The notes under the pieces are model-generated. The model had not been told where the DNA came from. It did no database searches and saw only the letters and a program-made list of their open reading frames with translations. Both the position numbers and the translations under genes were made by a program. This document shows positions 34,634 through 42,565 of a DNA stretch of 64,000 bases, piece by piece. The first letter of the stretch is position 1; each line of letters starts with the position of its first letter. This DNA is from an uncultured bacterium. GTDB lineage: Bacteria > Atribacterota > Atribacteria > Atribacterales > Caldatribacteriaceae. The stretch lies in assembly GCA_937922705.1 (NCBI GenBank), contig CALAIW010000002.1, positions 17,722 through 81,721 of the forward strand, given 5' to 3'.

Positions 34634-34636
34634 CCT

Positions 34637-35713
34637 ATGGATAGTTTTGCCTTCATTATCCACGCCATGAGTGTAGAAGACATCAAGCGACATATTCCTT
34701 TATTCCGTCCTCTTCCACCCTCTTGGGTAGAGTACCTTGCTTCTCGCATTCCACCCTTTGTTCTTTCCCATGTTCGTGGAGTGCGATCGGCATACAACGG
34801 AAAGGAAATTGAAGGGTGGTTCATAGGTCTTCCTATGACTCCACGAGCACTTCTTGAGTACCCCTTTTCTTTTGTAGCTGACCGTATTCGCCGCTGTGGT
34901 TTTCTTGCAGAGAAAAAGGGTGCAGGAATCATTGGGCTTGGAGCCTTTACCTCTGTGGCAGGAGATGGAGGCATCACTGTAAAGAAAGGTCTTCGCATTG
35001 CAGTGACCACAGGGAATAGTTACACTGTGGCTACCGCCCTTGAAGCACTCGAGCTTGCTTGTGCAAAGATGGACATTGATCTTGCGAGCGAGACAGTGGC
35101 AGTAGTAGGAGCCACTGGGTCTATTGGCAAGGCCTGTGCGCTTATTCTTGCTGAACGGGGAAGGAAAGTGCGCGTTGTGGGGCGGGACCCCGAGAGGGTG
35201 GAAAGAGTTCGAAGGGAAGTTGCATCAGTGAGTTCGTATCCAGTTGAAGGGTTTGTAGATGTGGAGGAAGGCATTAAGAATTGTCGGGCAGTTCTCACCG
35301 TGACTTCAGCTATTGGCAGTATTATCGAATCCTCTTGGATTGCCCGACATGCCGTAATCTGTGACGTTTCTCGACCAAGGAATGTTGCTGAAAAGGTAGC
35401 AAAGGCTCGTAGGGATGTTTTGGTTATCGAGGGTGGCGTTGTGGATGTACCTGGAGAACCAGACTTTGGTATGGATTTTGGATACCCTCCTAAAAAAGCC
35501 TACGCTTGCATGGCAGAAACTATGATTCTTACTCTTGAAGGACGCTTTGAGGATTACACTCTCGGAAAGGAAGTAGACGTTGCGAAGGTAAAAGAAATTG
35601 AAGTCCTTGCCCGGAAACATGGGTTTAAAGTCTCGGGTCTTCGAAGTTTTGGAAGAGAGGTTTCTGAGGAGGAAATCGAGAGAATAAAGAAGTCTAGGGT
35701 TTCTGTGCTATAG
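34637..35713 (+). CDS. Long-chain acyl-ACP reductase (AAR)-like protein
   Basis: A 358-aa protein aligning in order with the cyanobacterial aldehyde-forming acyl-ACP reductase. Shared features are GLGAFTSV (100-107), the NADPH/aldehyde segment TTGNSYT (124-130), the Rossmann GATGSIGKA (158-166) and a cysteine C291 in AYACMAETMILTLEG. That cysteine matches the nucleophile that forms the acyl-enzyme in cyanobacterial AAR. It is often labelled shikimate dehydrogenase. The predicted product is a fatty aldehyde; no aldehyde-deformylating oxygenase is nearby, as expected for an anaerobe. Last gene of its cluster. Confidence 0.75.
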   Translation: MDSFAFIIHAMSVEDIKRHIPLFRPLPPSWVEYLASRIPPFVLSHVRGVRSAYNGKEIEGWFIGLPMTPRALLEYPFSFVADRIRRCGFLAEKKGAGIIGLGAFTSVAGDGGITVKKGLRIAVTTGNSYTVATALEALELACAKMDIDLASETVAVVGATGSIGKACALILAERGRKVRVVGRDPERVERVRREVASVSSYPVEGFVDVEEGIKNCRAVLTVTSAIGSIIESSWIARHAVICDVSRPRNVAEKVAKARRDVLVIEGGVVDVPGEPDFGMDFGYPPKKAYACMAETMILTLEGRFEDYTLGKEVDVAKVKEIEVLARKHGFKVSGLRSFGREVSEEEIERIKKSRVSVL

Positions 35714-36163
35714 CTTGCATGATTCCTGAGAGGTTGTTGCAGTGCCTATACCTAGAATAACCGCATGTCAGGAAAAAAGAGGCTTTGGTCTCCCTTAAGG
35801 AGGAATTTCCCTTCATACTCCTACTTTTGTGTTCCTTAGATGGCGATGCATTAGGGATGCCATCCTCCTAGGGAGAAAAGAAAAAGCGAGTATTGCCCTT
35901 CCTTTGAAGGCCAAAAGTCTTAGCTTTCCACAAAGGGTTTTCCTGTAGAGGGATCACAGAGCGAGAGTCTTGGAGACTAAGGAAAACTTTGTGGAGAATC
36001 CTGGAATAAGTGTGTTCCCTTGACTCGAGGTTTACTCTTTTCCCAGCAACGTTACCTACCGCGGTGACAGAGCTATCTCGAACACTACTTCGTTTCTCTT
36101 TTGCGTTTAGAAGGATACCTGTGGTGTGAAGACCGCTGTGGATTATAGGAGAGGAAAAAATCC
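35714..36163 (+). other. Intergenic region between the AAR-like gene and fur
   Basis: 450 nt with no gene I can support. It has a hairpin GATGGC...GCCATC (35839-35864) that may end the upstream operon, and a short dyad CTCCCTTAAGGAGG near 35790. A minus-strand open frame crosses it, but it lacks a ribosome site and runs antisense into fur. Confidence 0.45.
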
Positions 36164-36192
36164 TTGTTGACAGGAATGCTTCGTGGTATAAT
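36164..36192 (+). promoter_or_regulatory. Promoter of fur-feoAB
   Basis: TTGTTG (36164-36169), 17-nt spacer, TATAAT (36187-36192). A closer TTGACA is only 14 nt from the -10. The Fur-like box follows directly. Confidence 0.65.
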
Positions 36193-36196
36193 GGAA

Positions 36197-36215
36197 AATG
36201 ATAATACTTCTCATT
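36197..36215. promoter_or_regulatory. Fur/PerR-like box at the fur promoter
   Basis: TGATAAT-A-CTTCTCA (36199-36213) matches the 7-1-7 Fur/PerR pattern at five of seven positions in the right arm; AATGA and TCATT flank it as an outer dyad. It overlaps the predicted RNA start, so the regulator probably represses itself and feoAB. Confidence 0.55.
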
Positions 36216-36230
36216 AAAGGGTGAAAATCC

Positions 36231-36674
36231 TTGCAAGAAGGGTGGAGAGAGGTTTTCCGCAGTTTTAACAAGAGGGTAACGCCCTCCCGATACGCCATCG
36301 TAGAGGTTTTTGAGGAAAAAAAGAAGCATCTCTCAGCAGAGGAGGTTTATGAGTGTCTCAGAGCGAAAAAGAAAAAAGTCGGCATTGCGACTGTGTACCG
36401 AAACTTAGACCTTTTCCAACGTATGGGCATTCTCAGGAAAGTGCATTTTGGGGATGGAAAAGAACACTACGAGATGGTTCCCCAAACGCCGCAGCATCAT
36501 CATCTCATTTGTAAAAGGTGTGGGAAAGTAATAGATTGCGAAAACACCGGACGAGAAGAGGGAGAGTTTTTTGCGCACCTCAAGGATGATTTTGCAAAGA
36601 GGTATCGTTTCTCTGTAGAGTCGTATCATGTTTACTTTTACGGGTTGTGTGCTTACTGTCAGAACAAATCGTAG
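36231..36674 (+). CDS. Fur-family metal-dependent regulator
   Basis: A 147-aa Fur/PerR protein. The winged helix has TPSRYAIVEVFEEKKKHLSAEEVY and ATVYRNLDLFQRMGIL (recognition helix). The regulatory metal site includes HHHLICKRCGKVIDCEN; structural zinc pairs are CKRC and CAYC. It may sense iron or peroxide. TTG at 36231 follows AAAGGGTG by seven nt. It is followed by feoA and preceded by its own box, so it is most likely an iron regulator. Confidence 0.9.
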   Translation: MQEGWREVFRSFNKRVTPSRYAIVEVFEEKKKHLSAEEVYECLRAKKKKVGIATVYRNLDLFQRMGILRKVHFGDGKEHYEMVPQTPQHHHLICKRCGKVIDCENTGREEGEFFAHLKDDFAKRYRFSVESYHVYFYGLCAYCQNKS

Positions 36675-36691
36675 TCAAGGGGTGTGATCTT

Positions 36692-36931
36692 GTGGAAGAA
36701 GTACGCTCACTGGTTGAAATGGAAACAGGAAGCAAAGGTGAAATTGTCCATATCGATGGTGGCGAAGGGATGGTGAGGAGGCTGTGGGTTCTTGGGGTCA
36801 TACCTGGGAAAAAAATAGAAAAGGTAAGTTCCATTATCGGCAGGGGGCCGGTTGTCATTCGGCTAGGACAGCAGGAGATAGCCCTTGGTCGGGGGATAGC
36901 TCAGCGGATTCTCGTAAAGGTCGAGCGTTAA
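36692..36931 (+). CDS. feoA: Ferrous iron transport protein FeoA
   Basis: A 79-aa SH3-like cytoplasmic partner of FeoB. Residues match the family: GSKGEIVHIDGGEGMVRRLWVLGVIPGKKIEKV. GTG at 36692 follows AAGGGGTG by seven nt. It lies 17 nt after fur and its stop codon overlaps the proposed feoB start (TTAA). Confidence 0.88.
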   Translation: MEEVRSLVEMETGSKGEIVHIDGGEGMVRRLWVLGVIPGKKIEKVSSIIGRGPVVIRLGQQEIALGRGIAQRILVKVER

Positions 36932-38637
36932 AACGCATCGTTCTTGCTGGAAATCCAAATGTGGGGAAGAGCGTCATTTTCACTCAGCTGAGTGGAATTT
37001 ATGCCTTCTCCTCGAATTACCCTGGAACAACTGTTGATTTTGTACGGAGCCATGTCGAACTCCAGGGCGAGCTCTTTGAAATCGTTGATGCTCCAGGAAC
37101 ATACTCTCTTGAAGGGACAGCCGAGGCAGAAAAAATTGCTGCCCGTCTCGTAGAAGATGCGGATATCGTGGTGAATGTCGTTGATGCAGGAAACCTAGAA
37201 CGGAATCTTTACCTGACCTTTGAGCTTATGGAGAAAGAGAAACCTATGGTAGTGGCTCTTAACATGTGGGATGAAGCAAGAAAGCAGGGTATTGAAATTG
37301 ACCTTGAAAAGCTTGAAAAGATTCTTGGTGTTCCGGTTGTTCCCGTTGTTGCTACCACTGGGGAGGGGATTCGGGACCTTCTTGCTGCACTTTCGAAAGC
37401 ACGGGTGTCCCATCCTGTGTCCTCAGATCACGCGCGCCGCTGGGAAGATATCGGGAAAGTCATTACCGAGGTCCAAAAGTTCTCCTACCGCCGCCTTACC
37501 TGGCGGGATGCTTTACAGCGGATAACCATTTTACCTGGGATAGGGTTCGTTTTTGGCCTTTTCGCCCTTGGGGGGATTTTCTTCGCAGTTCGCTTCATTG
37601 GGGAGGGACTTATTGAGTACGTTCTTGATCCCCTTTTTCAGGGGTATTATCTTCCCCTTCTTGAGCGACTAAGTGTACTTCTTTCCCGATACCCTCTCTG
37701 GCACGAGGTGTTTCTTGGGAAGCTTATCGATGGCCATATTGATTTTGAAAGGTCTCTTGGTATCCTCTCAACAGCGGTGTACGTCTCTTTTGGGGCTGTG
37801 CTGCCTTACGTTTTGGCTTTTTACCTTATTCTTGGGATTCTTGAAGATATAGGATACCTACCTCGTCTTGCAGTATTTCTCGATGGGTTTTTGCATCGTC
37901 TTGGACTCCACGGGTACTCTGTAGTGCCTATGCTCCTTGGATTGGGATGTAACGTCCCTGGTCTTATGGCGACACGGGTTCTTGAAGACAAAAAAGAACG
38001 TTTTATAGTTGCCACCCTTATTACTGTTGCTATCCCCTGCTCGGCGCAGCAAGCCCTCATTTTTGGTGTTCTTGCTCCTTATGGTATTACTCCTATCCTT
38101 GTCGTGTATGGGACGCTCCTTGTGGTTATGATCTTTCTTGCGCTGCTTCTTAAGTATTTAGTTCCAGGCTTCCGGTCTCCTCTCGTTTGTGAAATTCCCC
38201 CATATCGCCTTCCCCTTCCCAAGGCTGTTTTCTCGAAGCTCTGGATTCGTCTGCGAGGATTTCTACGAGATGCGCTTCCCGTCGTTTTTCTTGGGGTTTT
38301 TGTGGTGAACCTTCTGAGTCTTTCCGATGCCTTTTCATACCTTACAAGGATTATCAGTCCTTGGGTGGCTCATGCCTTGGGTCTCCCTCAAGAAGCGCTT
38401 CTTGTTATTGCTCTGGGAATCCTTCGGAAATATCTGGCCATGGGGCTTCTTTTGCCTCTTGGGCTTTCGGTGAAGCAACTTGTGATTGCCAGCATCGTCC
38501 TTTCCCTCTTTTTCCCATGTGTTGCTTCCTTTGTGGTGTTTCTCCGGGAATTCGGTTGGAGGAGACTGTTTGTAGCGATAAGCATCATGCTTTCTTTTGC
38601 CTTTTTGGTGGGGAGTTTACTTAATCTCCTTCTCTGA
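36928..38637 (+). CDS. feoB: Ferrous iron transporter FeoB (no canonical start codon)
   Basis: A 569-aa inner membrane Fe(II) transporter with an N-terminal G domain. G1 is GNPNVGKS at about 8-15, G3 DAPGTYSL, G4 NMWD. About eight membrane spans follow, including the gate motifs GLGCNVPG and PCSAQQAL. No ATG, GTG or TTG lies near the expected N-terminus. TTA at 36928, seven nt after AAAGG and overlapping the feoA stop, gives the family-typical KRIVLAGNPN. A GTG at 36784 would add 48 residues of feoA shadow. A -1 frameshift from feoA is the other explanation. Confidence 0.87.
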   Translation, partial: LKRIVLAGNPNVGKSVIFTQLSGIYAFSSNYPGTTVDFVRSHVELQGELFEIVDAPGTYSLEGTAEAEKIAARLVEDADIVVNVVDAGNLERNLYLTFELMEKEKPMVVALNMWDEARKQGIEIDLEKLEKILGVPVVPVVATTGEGIRDLLAALSKARVSHPVSSDHARRWEDIGKVITEVQKFSYRRLTWRDALQRITILPGIGFVFGLFALGGIFFAVRFIGEGLIEYVLDPLFQGYYLPLLERLSVLLSRYPLWHEVFLGKLIDGHIDFERSLGILSTAVYVSFGAVLPYVLAFYLILGILEDIGYLPRLAVFLDGFLHRLGLHGYSVVPMLLGLGCNVPGLMATRVLEDKKERFIVATLITVAIPCSAQQALIFGVLAPYGITPILVVYGTLLVVMIFLALLLKYLVPGFRSPLVCEIPPYRLPLPKAVFSKLWIRLRGFLRDALPVVFLGVFVVNLLSLSDAFSYLTRIISPWVAHALGLPQEALLVIALGILRKYLAMGLLLPLGLSVKQLVIASIVLSLFFPCVASFVVFLREFGWRRLFVAISIMLSFAFLVGSLLNLLL

Positions 38638-38651
38638 AGGGGGTTGCTGAG

Positions 38652-38846
38652 ATGCGTCGGTATTTCTTTGGAGATGTGGGTTGTTTCTGCTTTGGGATGC
38701 ACTTCTTTCCAGGTTTTGGTCCTCGGTGGTGGACCTTTACCCGGGAAGAAGAGCTTGAAATGCTTCGAGAAGAGGCAGAGTTTCTACGCCGGAGGCTTTC
38801 CTGGATTGAACGGCGTATAAAGGAACTCGAGGAAGAAAAAGTCTGA
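38652..38846 (+). CDS. Small protein with aromatic head and coiled-coil tail (64 aa)
   Basis: A 64-aa protein with an N-terminal Phe/Gly/Cys/Trp-rich part (GCFCFGMHFFPGFGPRWW) and a C-terminal charged coiled coil (about 30-62). The architecture recalls the DUF5320 small proteins that occur near metal genes in anaerobes, though I cannot assign it firmly. It begins 14 nt after feoB with GGGGGTTGCTGAG upstream, so it may act in iron transport. Confidence 0.6.
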   Translation: MRRYFFGDVGCFCFGMHFFPGFGPRWWTFTREEELEMLREEAEFLRRRLSWIERRIKELEEEKV

Positions 38847-38912
38847 TAGCTCTTTTCTTTGTTTCTTTGCGGTAGTGCAAAATTGCAAGAGTTTCAGGAG
38901 AGGTGATTTTTT

Positions 38913-39818
38913 GTGCTCATCATTGTCCACGGTGGTATTTGTGTTGAGGAAATTCCAGATGTCTTTGAGCCTTTGTATCGGGCTTGTCTCACAGGAATGA
39001 ATGTCTTGCAAGAAAAGAACGCAGTTGATGCAGTAGAGGAGGCGGTAAAAGTTCTTGAGGATGACCCTCGTCTCAACGCAGGAACGGGGGCTTTTCCGAA
39101 TCTTTTAGGAGAAGTCGAGCTTTCAGCAAGCATCATGAAGGACGACCTTTCTTGTGGTGGGGTCGCGGCCATCAAGAATGTGCGACACCCTATTTCTGTT
39201 GCCCGGGCCGTTATGGAAAGAACCCGGCATATTCTTCTTGTCGGGGAGGGAGCAAATCTTTTCGCGCGCCTTTTGGGGTTTGAGGAGTACAATCCTGTTG
39301 CTGAGCTTACCGTAAGGACCCTTAAAAAGTCCATTGAGAGGGCCTCACAGGAAAGGGACTCCATTTACCATTACTATCTGAAGAGGGCTCGTGAACGTCT
39401 CCGAAGGCTGCATCTTGGAACGGTGGGGGCTGTAGCTTTAGATGCCTCTGGGCACATTGCAGCTGGAACCTCAACGGGAGGCATTGAGATGCAACTCCCA
39501 GGGAGGGTCGGTGATTCCCCTATTATTGGGTGTGGAACATTCGCCTGGGAATGGGGTGGAGTCTCCATGACTGGAGAGGGAGAGGGTATTGTTACACTTG
39601 GTCTTGCCCGAAAGATTGCAGAGTGGATGGAAAAAATGTCCGCACAAGAAGCAGTCAACCAAGGAATGGAGCTTGCCCGTAGATTTGGCGTTGTTTGTGG
39701 AGCTATTGCTGTAAGAAAAACTGGGGAAATTGGCTTTGGAGAGTGTGGAGGAAGACTTACCTTTGGATATTTTACCGAAGGGATGGAAAGCCCCCGCGTT
39801 TTCCCACCGAGTAGTTGA
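38913..39818 (+). CDS. Isoaspartyl peptidase / L-asparaginase (Ntn type)
   Basis: A 301-aa Ntn hydrolase that splits isoaspartyl peptides or asparagine. The nucleophile is T170 in LHLGTVGAVA, exposed by autocleavage after G169. The N-terminal LNAGTGAF and HGG blocks and the later GTSTGGI (about 188-194) fit the family. GTG start behind GGAGAGGTGA. A promoter for livK overlaps its last codons. Together with the secreted PCMT gene it could serve protein repair or amino acid recycling. Confidence 0.88.
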   Translation: MLIIVHGGICVEEIPDVFEPLYRACLTGMNVLQEKNAVDAVEEAVKVLEDDPRLNAGTGAFPNLLGEVELSASIMKDDLSCGGVAAIKNVRHPISVARAVMERTRHILLVGEGANLFARLLGFEEYNPVAELTVRTLKKSIERASQERDSIYHYYLKRARERLRRLHLGTVGAVALDASGHIAAGTSTGGIEMQLPGRVGDSPIIGCGTFAWEWGGVSMTGEGEGIVTLGLARKIAEWMEKMSAQEAVNQGMELARRFGVVCGAIAVRKTGEIGFGECGGRLTFGYFTEGMESPRVFPPSS

Positions 39819-39844
39819 CGTTTGTGGGGAAAAAAGGGTATAAC
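39815..39844 (+). promoter_or_regulatory. Promoter of the liv operon
   Basis: TTGACG (39815-39820), 18-nt spacer, TATAAC (39839-39844); livK ATG is at 39873 behind AAGGAGGTGG. Confidence 0.65.
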
Positions 39845-39872
39845 ATGACCAAACCTTTAAGGAGGTGGTTGT

Positions 39873-41042
39873 ATGAAGAGGTTTGTGATTCTTGGTGCGG
39901 TGGTATTGGTTCTTGTTTTTGCTTTCTCTGCATTTGCTGCTGAGCCTATTAAGGTTGGAGTTGTCATGGGTCTCACTGGTCCGTGGGCCTCTATTGATAC
40001 TCCAGCGTTGAACGGAGTAAAGCTTGCAGCAGAGGAAATTAATAAAGCAGGAGGGGTTTTGGGGAGACCAATTGAGCTTAAGGTGGTGGATACAAAGGCT
40101 GATGAAGGTGAAACTGTTGCCGCAGTTATTCGCCTTATCGAGAATGAAAAAGTTTCAGCGCTTGTTGGATATTGCGATACCCACTGGGTGAATATTGCCG
40201 CACCCTTAGCTCGTGAATACGGCGTACCCTTTATTACTCCGGGAGCGACTCATCCTCGCATCCCTGAGCGGACTGGTGCCTGGCTTGCCTGTTTTGGCGA
40301 CAACGCTCAGGCCGCGGTCATTGCTGAGTACGCAGTGAAGGACCTTGGTCTTAAAAGAGGGGCTATTTGGGTAGATACGGCGGTAGACTTCAGTGTTGCC
40401 GTATGTGCTTACTTTGCCGATGCCTTAAAGTACTACGGGGGCGAGGTTGTTTACGAAGACTATTTTGAGACGAGTTGGACAGACTTTTCAAGTATGGTTG
40501 CTCGTCTTAAGGAGTATCAGGATCGGGGAGAAGTCGACTTTGTGTACGTTGGAGCTATCCCCGGGAACTGTGGGCTTATTGTAAAGCAAATCCGGGAAGG
40601 CGGTGTTACCATCCCCATCTTTGGTGAAGATGGCTTTGATACGCCACTTCTTGTAGAAACTGGTGGAGAAGCCGCCGAGGGTGTGGTCTTTGCCACGCAC
40701 ATGTCTCTTGAGGATCCAAGTCCCGTGGTACAAAAATTTAAGAGCGATTACCAGGCAATGTTTGGCAATCCCCCAGAAAACGCTTTTGCTGCTCTTGGAT
40801 ACGATGCCATGAAGCTTCTTGCCAAGGCTATTGAAATTGTTGGTACCGATGACCCCAAAAAGATTCCCGAAGGTCTTGCCCAGATTAGGGATTTCCAAGG
40901 CGTTTCTGGAACTATTTCCTACGAAGGTGGAAGCCAGGTACCGAACAAATCTGTGGCGGTCATTGAGGTGAAAAACGGGAAGTTTGTTACCGTAAAACAA
41001 GTTGCCCCTGCGTATCTCCCAGATCCGAAGATTGCAAAGTGA
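39873..41042 (+). CDS. livK: Branched-chain amino acid ABC transporter, substrate-binding protein
   Basis: A 389-aa LivK-type periplasmic binding protein. A signal peptide of about 22 residues ends at SAFA. The mature start PIKVGVVMGLTGPWASID is typical of family 4 binding proteins. It precedes livGFHM. A strong terminator follows, so the binding protein is probably made in excess over the membrane parts. Substrates may also be amides, urea or other short polar compounds. Confidence 0.92.
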   Translation: MKRFVILGAVVLVLVFAFSAFAAEPIKVGVVMGLTGPWASIDTPALNGVKLAAEEINKAGGVLGRPIELKVVDTKADEGETVAAVIRLIENEKVSALVGYCDTHWVNIAAPLAREYGVPFITPGATHPRIPERTGAWLACFGDNAQAAVIAEYAVKDLGLKRGAIWVDTAVDFSVAVCAYFADALKYYGGEVVYEDYFETSWTDFSSMVARLKEYQDRGEVDFVYVGAIPGNCGLIVKQIREGGVTIPIFGEDGFDTPLLVETGGEAAEGVVFATHMSLEDPSPVVQKFKSDYQAMFGNPPENAFAALGYDAMKLLAKAIEIVGTDDPKKIPEGLAQIRDFQGVSGTISYEGGSQVPNKSVAVIEVKNGKFVTVKQVAPAYLPDPKIAK

Positions 41043-41052
41043 AAGGAGGTCT

Positions 41053-41079
41053 GGGGAGGGCTAAAGCCCTCCCCTTTTT
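41053..41079 (+). terminator. Terminator/attenuator between livK and livG
   Basis: A nine-bp GC-rich stem (GGGGAGGGC and GCCCTCCCC) around TAAA, followed by five T (41075-41079). It lies between binding protein and ATPase genes and should lower downstream expression by partial termination. Confidence 0.8.
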
Positions 41080-41087
41080 GCACTTCG

Positions 41088-41867
41088 ATGGGTGAGTGGA
41101 TCCTTGAAGTTGAGAATCTGTGGAAGCATTTTGGAGGCCTTACGGCGGTCAGTGGCTACGAATTGAAGCTTCCTCGAGGGGCAATTTACGGGCTTATTGG
41201 CCCAAATGGTGCGGGAAAAACTACGGTTTTCAATCTTATAAGTGGTGTTTTAAAGCCTTCGCGAGGTAAAATCTTCTTTAAAGGGAGAGATATTACCCAT
41301 CTTCGTCCTGATGCGATTGCTGCTTTGGGGCTCACACGGACTTTTCAGAACCTACGTCTTTTCCCCTCTCTCACTGTTGAAGAGAACCTCAAGGTTGCTG
41401 CGCATGTACACGCCCGGTGTGGATTTGTACCCACGCTTTTTTGTGCCCCCTTTTTCTTCCGGGAAGAAAAAGCAATTGAGCGAAAAGTCGATGCGATGCT
41501 TGAACGCTTTGGGATGCGTGAATTTCGAAAAGAACTCGCCACGAATCTCCCTTATGGGCTGCAACGAAAGCTGGATATTGCTCGTGCACTCATGACCGAA
41601 CCAGAGCTCATTCTCCTTGACGAACCGTCAGCGGGAATGAATACCAAAGAAGCCGAAGATTTAGCTCGTCTTGTGGTAGAAATGAAACGCGACCTTAGTC
41701 TTACCATGGTTATTGTTGAACACCGCATGTCCTTCGTTATGGGCCTTGCCGAGGTTATTCAGGTTCTCGATTACGGTTCTATCATTGCTGTGGGAACTCC
41801 TGAAGAAATTCGTAGAAATCCTCGAGTTATCGAAGCCTATTTGGGGACAGGTGATCTTGTTGCTTAA
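41088..41867 (+). CDS. livG: Branched-chain amino acid ABC transporter, ATP-binding protein LivG
   Basis: A 259-aa ATPase with Walker A GPNGAGKTT (about 37-45), the LivG-type extension RTFQNLRLFPSLTVEENL, Walker B LILLDEP and a switch His in VIVEHRM. The signature region reads NLPYGLQRKLDIARAL, the LivG form. ATG lies 8 nt after the terminator T-run; no strong Shine-Dalgarno is visible, only the T-tract and CACTTCG. Confidence 0.93.
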   Translation: MGEWILEVENLWKHFGGLTAVSGYELKLPRGAIYGLIGPNGAGKTTVFNLISGVLKPSRGKIFFKGRDITHLRPDAIAALGLTRTFQNLRLFPSLTVEENLKVAAHVHARCGFVPTLFCAPFFFREEKAIERKVDAMLERFGMREFRKELATNLPYGLQRKLDIARALMTEPELILLDEPSAGMNTKEAEDLARLVVEMKRDLSLTMVIVEHRMSFVMGLAEVIQVLDYGSIIAVGTPEEIRRNPRVIEAYLGTGDLVA

Positions 41868-42564
41868 GCTTGAGCGAGTTACAGTAAAGTATGGCGTGAT
41901 TCCTGCAGTGTGGGAACTTAACCTTGAAGTTCGTGAAGGACAGATTGTGGCGCTTCTTGGAGCGAATGGGGCGGGAAAGACCACAACGCTTAAAACCATT
42001 GTTGGGGTTCTCCGACCGGCAAGTGGCCGGATTTTTTACAACGGAAGGGATATCACCATGCTTCCTGCACCCCAACGTGTCCGCATGGGGATTTGTCTCG
42101 TTCCCGAAGGGAGAGGGATTTTTAACCGTCTGACCGTTCGAGAAAATCTCCTCCTTGGAGCGTATCACAGAAAGGACCAGGAAGAGGTGCTTAAGGACCT
42201 TGAGGAAGTGTACCGCCTTTTCCCCCGTCTTAAGGAACGAGAAGACCAAATTGCCGGAACGCTCTCTGGTGGAGAACAGCAGATGCTTGCCATAGGAAGA
42301 GGTCTCATGTCTCGGCCGAGGTTGATGCTCCTTGACGAGCCCTCTCTTGGTCTTGCCCCCCTTATTGTTCGGGAGCTTTATGCCCTTATTCGCAACATTC
42401 GGGAGAATGGCGTGACCATTCTCCTTGTGGAGCAAAGTGCTCCCATGGCGATAGGGATTGCTGATTACGTATATGTTCTGGAAACAGGGGTGGTCAAGAT
42501 TTCTGGCACTCCTGAGGAAGTGGAATCTCTCGAAGAGGTAAAAAAAGTCTATCTGGGGGGATGA
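41857..42564 (+). CDS. livF: Branched-chain amino acid ABC transporter, ATP-binding protein LivF
   Basis: A 235-aa ATPase with Walker A GANGAGKTT, LivF-typical GRGIFNRLTVRENL, signature LSGGEQQMLAIGRGL and Walker B LMLLDEP. It starts at TTG 41857 (or TTG 41860) inside the livG end, giving the normal N-terminus LLKLERVTVKYG; a GTG at 41851 is possible. AGGTGA serves as ribosome site. Confidence 0.9.
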   Translation: MLLKLERVTVKYGVIPAVWELNLEVREGQIVALLGANGAGKTTTLKTIVGVLRPASGRIFYNGRDITMLPAPQRVRMGICLVPEGRGIFNRLTVRENLLLGAYHRKDQEEVLKDLEEVYRLFPRLKEREDQIAGTLSGGEQQMLAIGRGLMSRPRLMLLDEPSLGLAPLIVRELYALIRNIRENGVTILLVEQSAPMAIGIADYVYVLETGVVKISGTPEEVESLEEVKKVYLGG

Positions 42565-42565
42565 T

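Noticed and set aside
35868..36329. Minus-strand open frame of 153 codons across the 35.7-36.2 kb gap
   Set aside because: Its start lies antisense inside fur, it has no ribosome site, its composition is Ser/Arg-rich noise and no motif is visible. It might be a decayed gene but I cannot support that.
36784..36927. GTG start for feoB inside feoA
   Set aside because: The added 48 residues are the frame-shadow of feoA with no relation to FeoB, and no ribosome site precedes the GTG.
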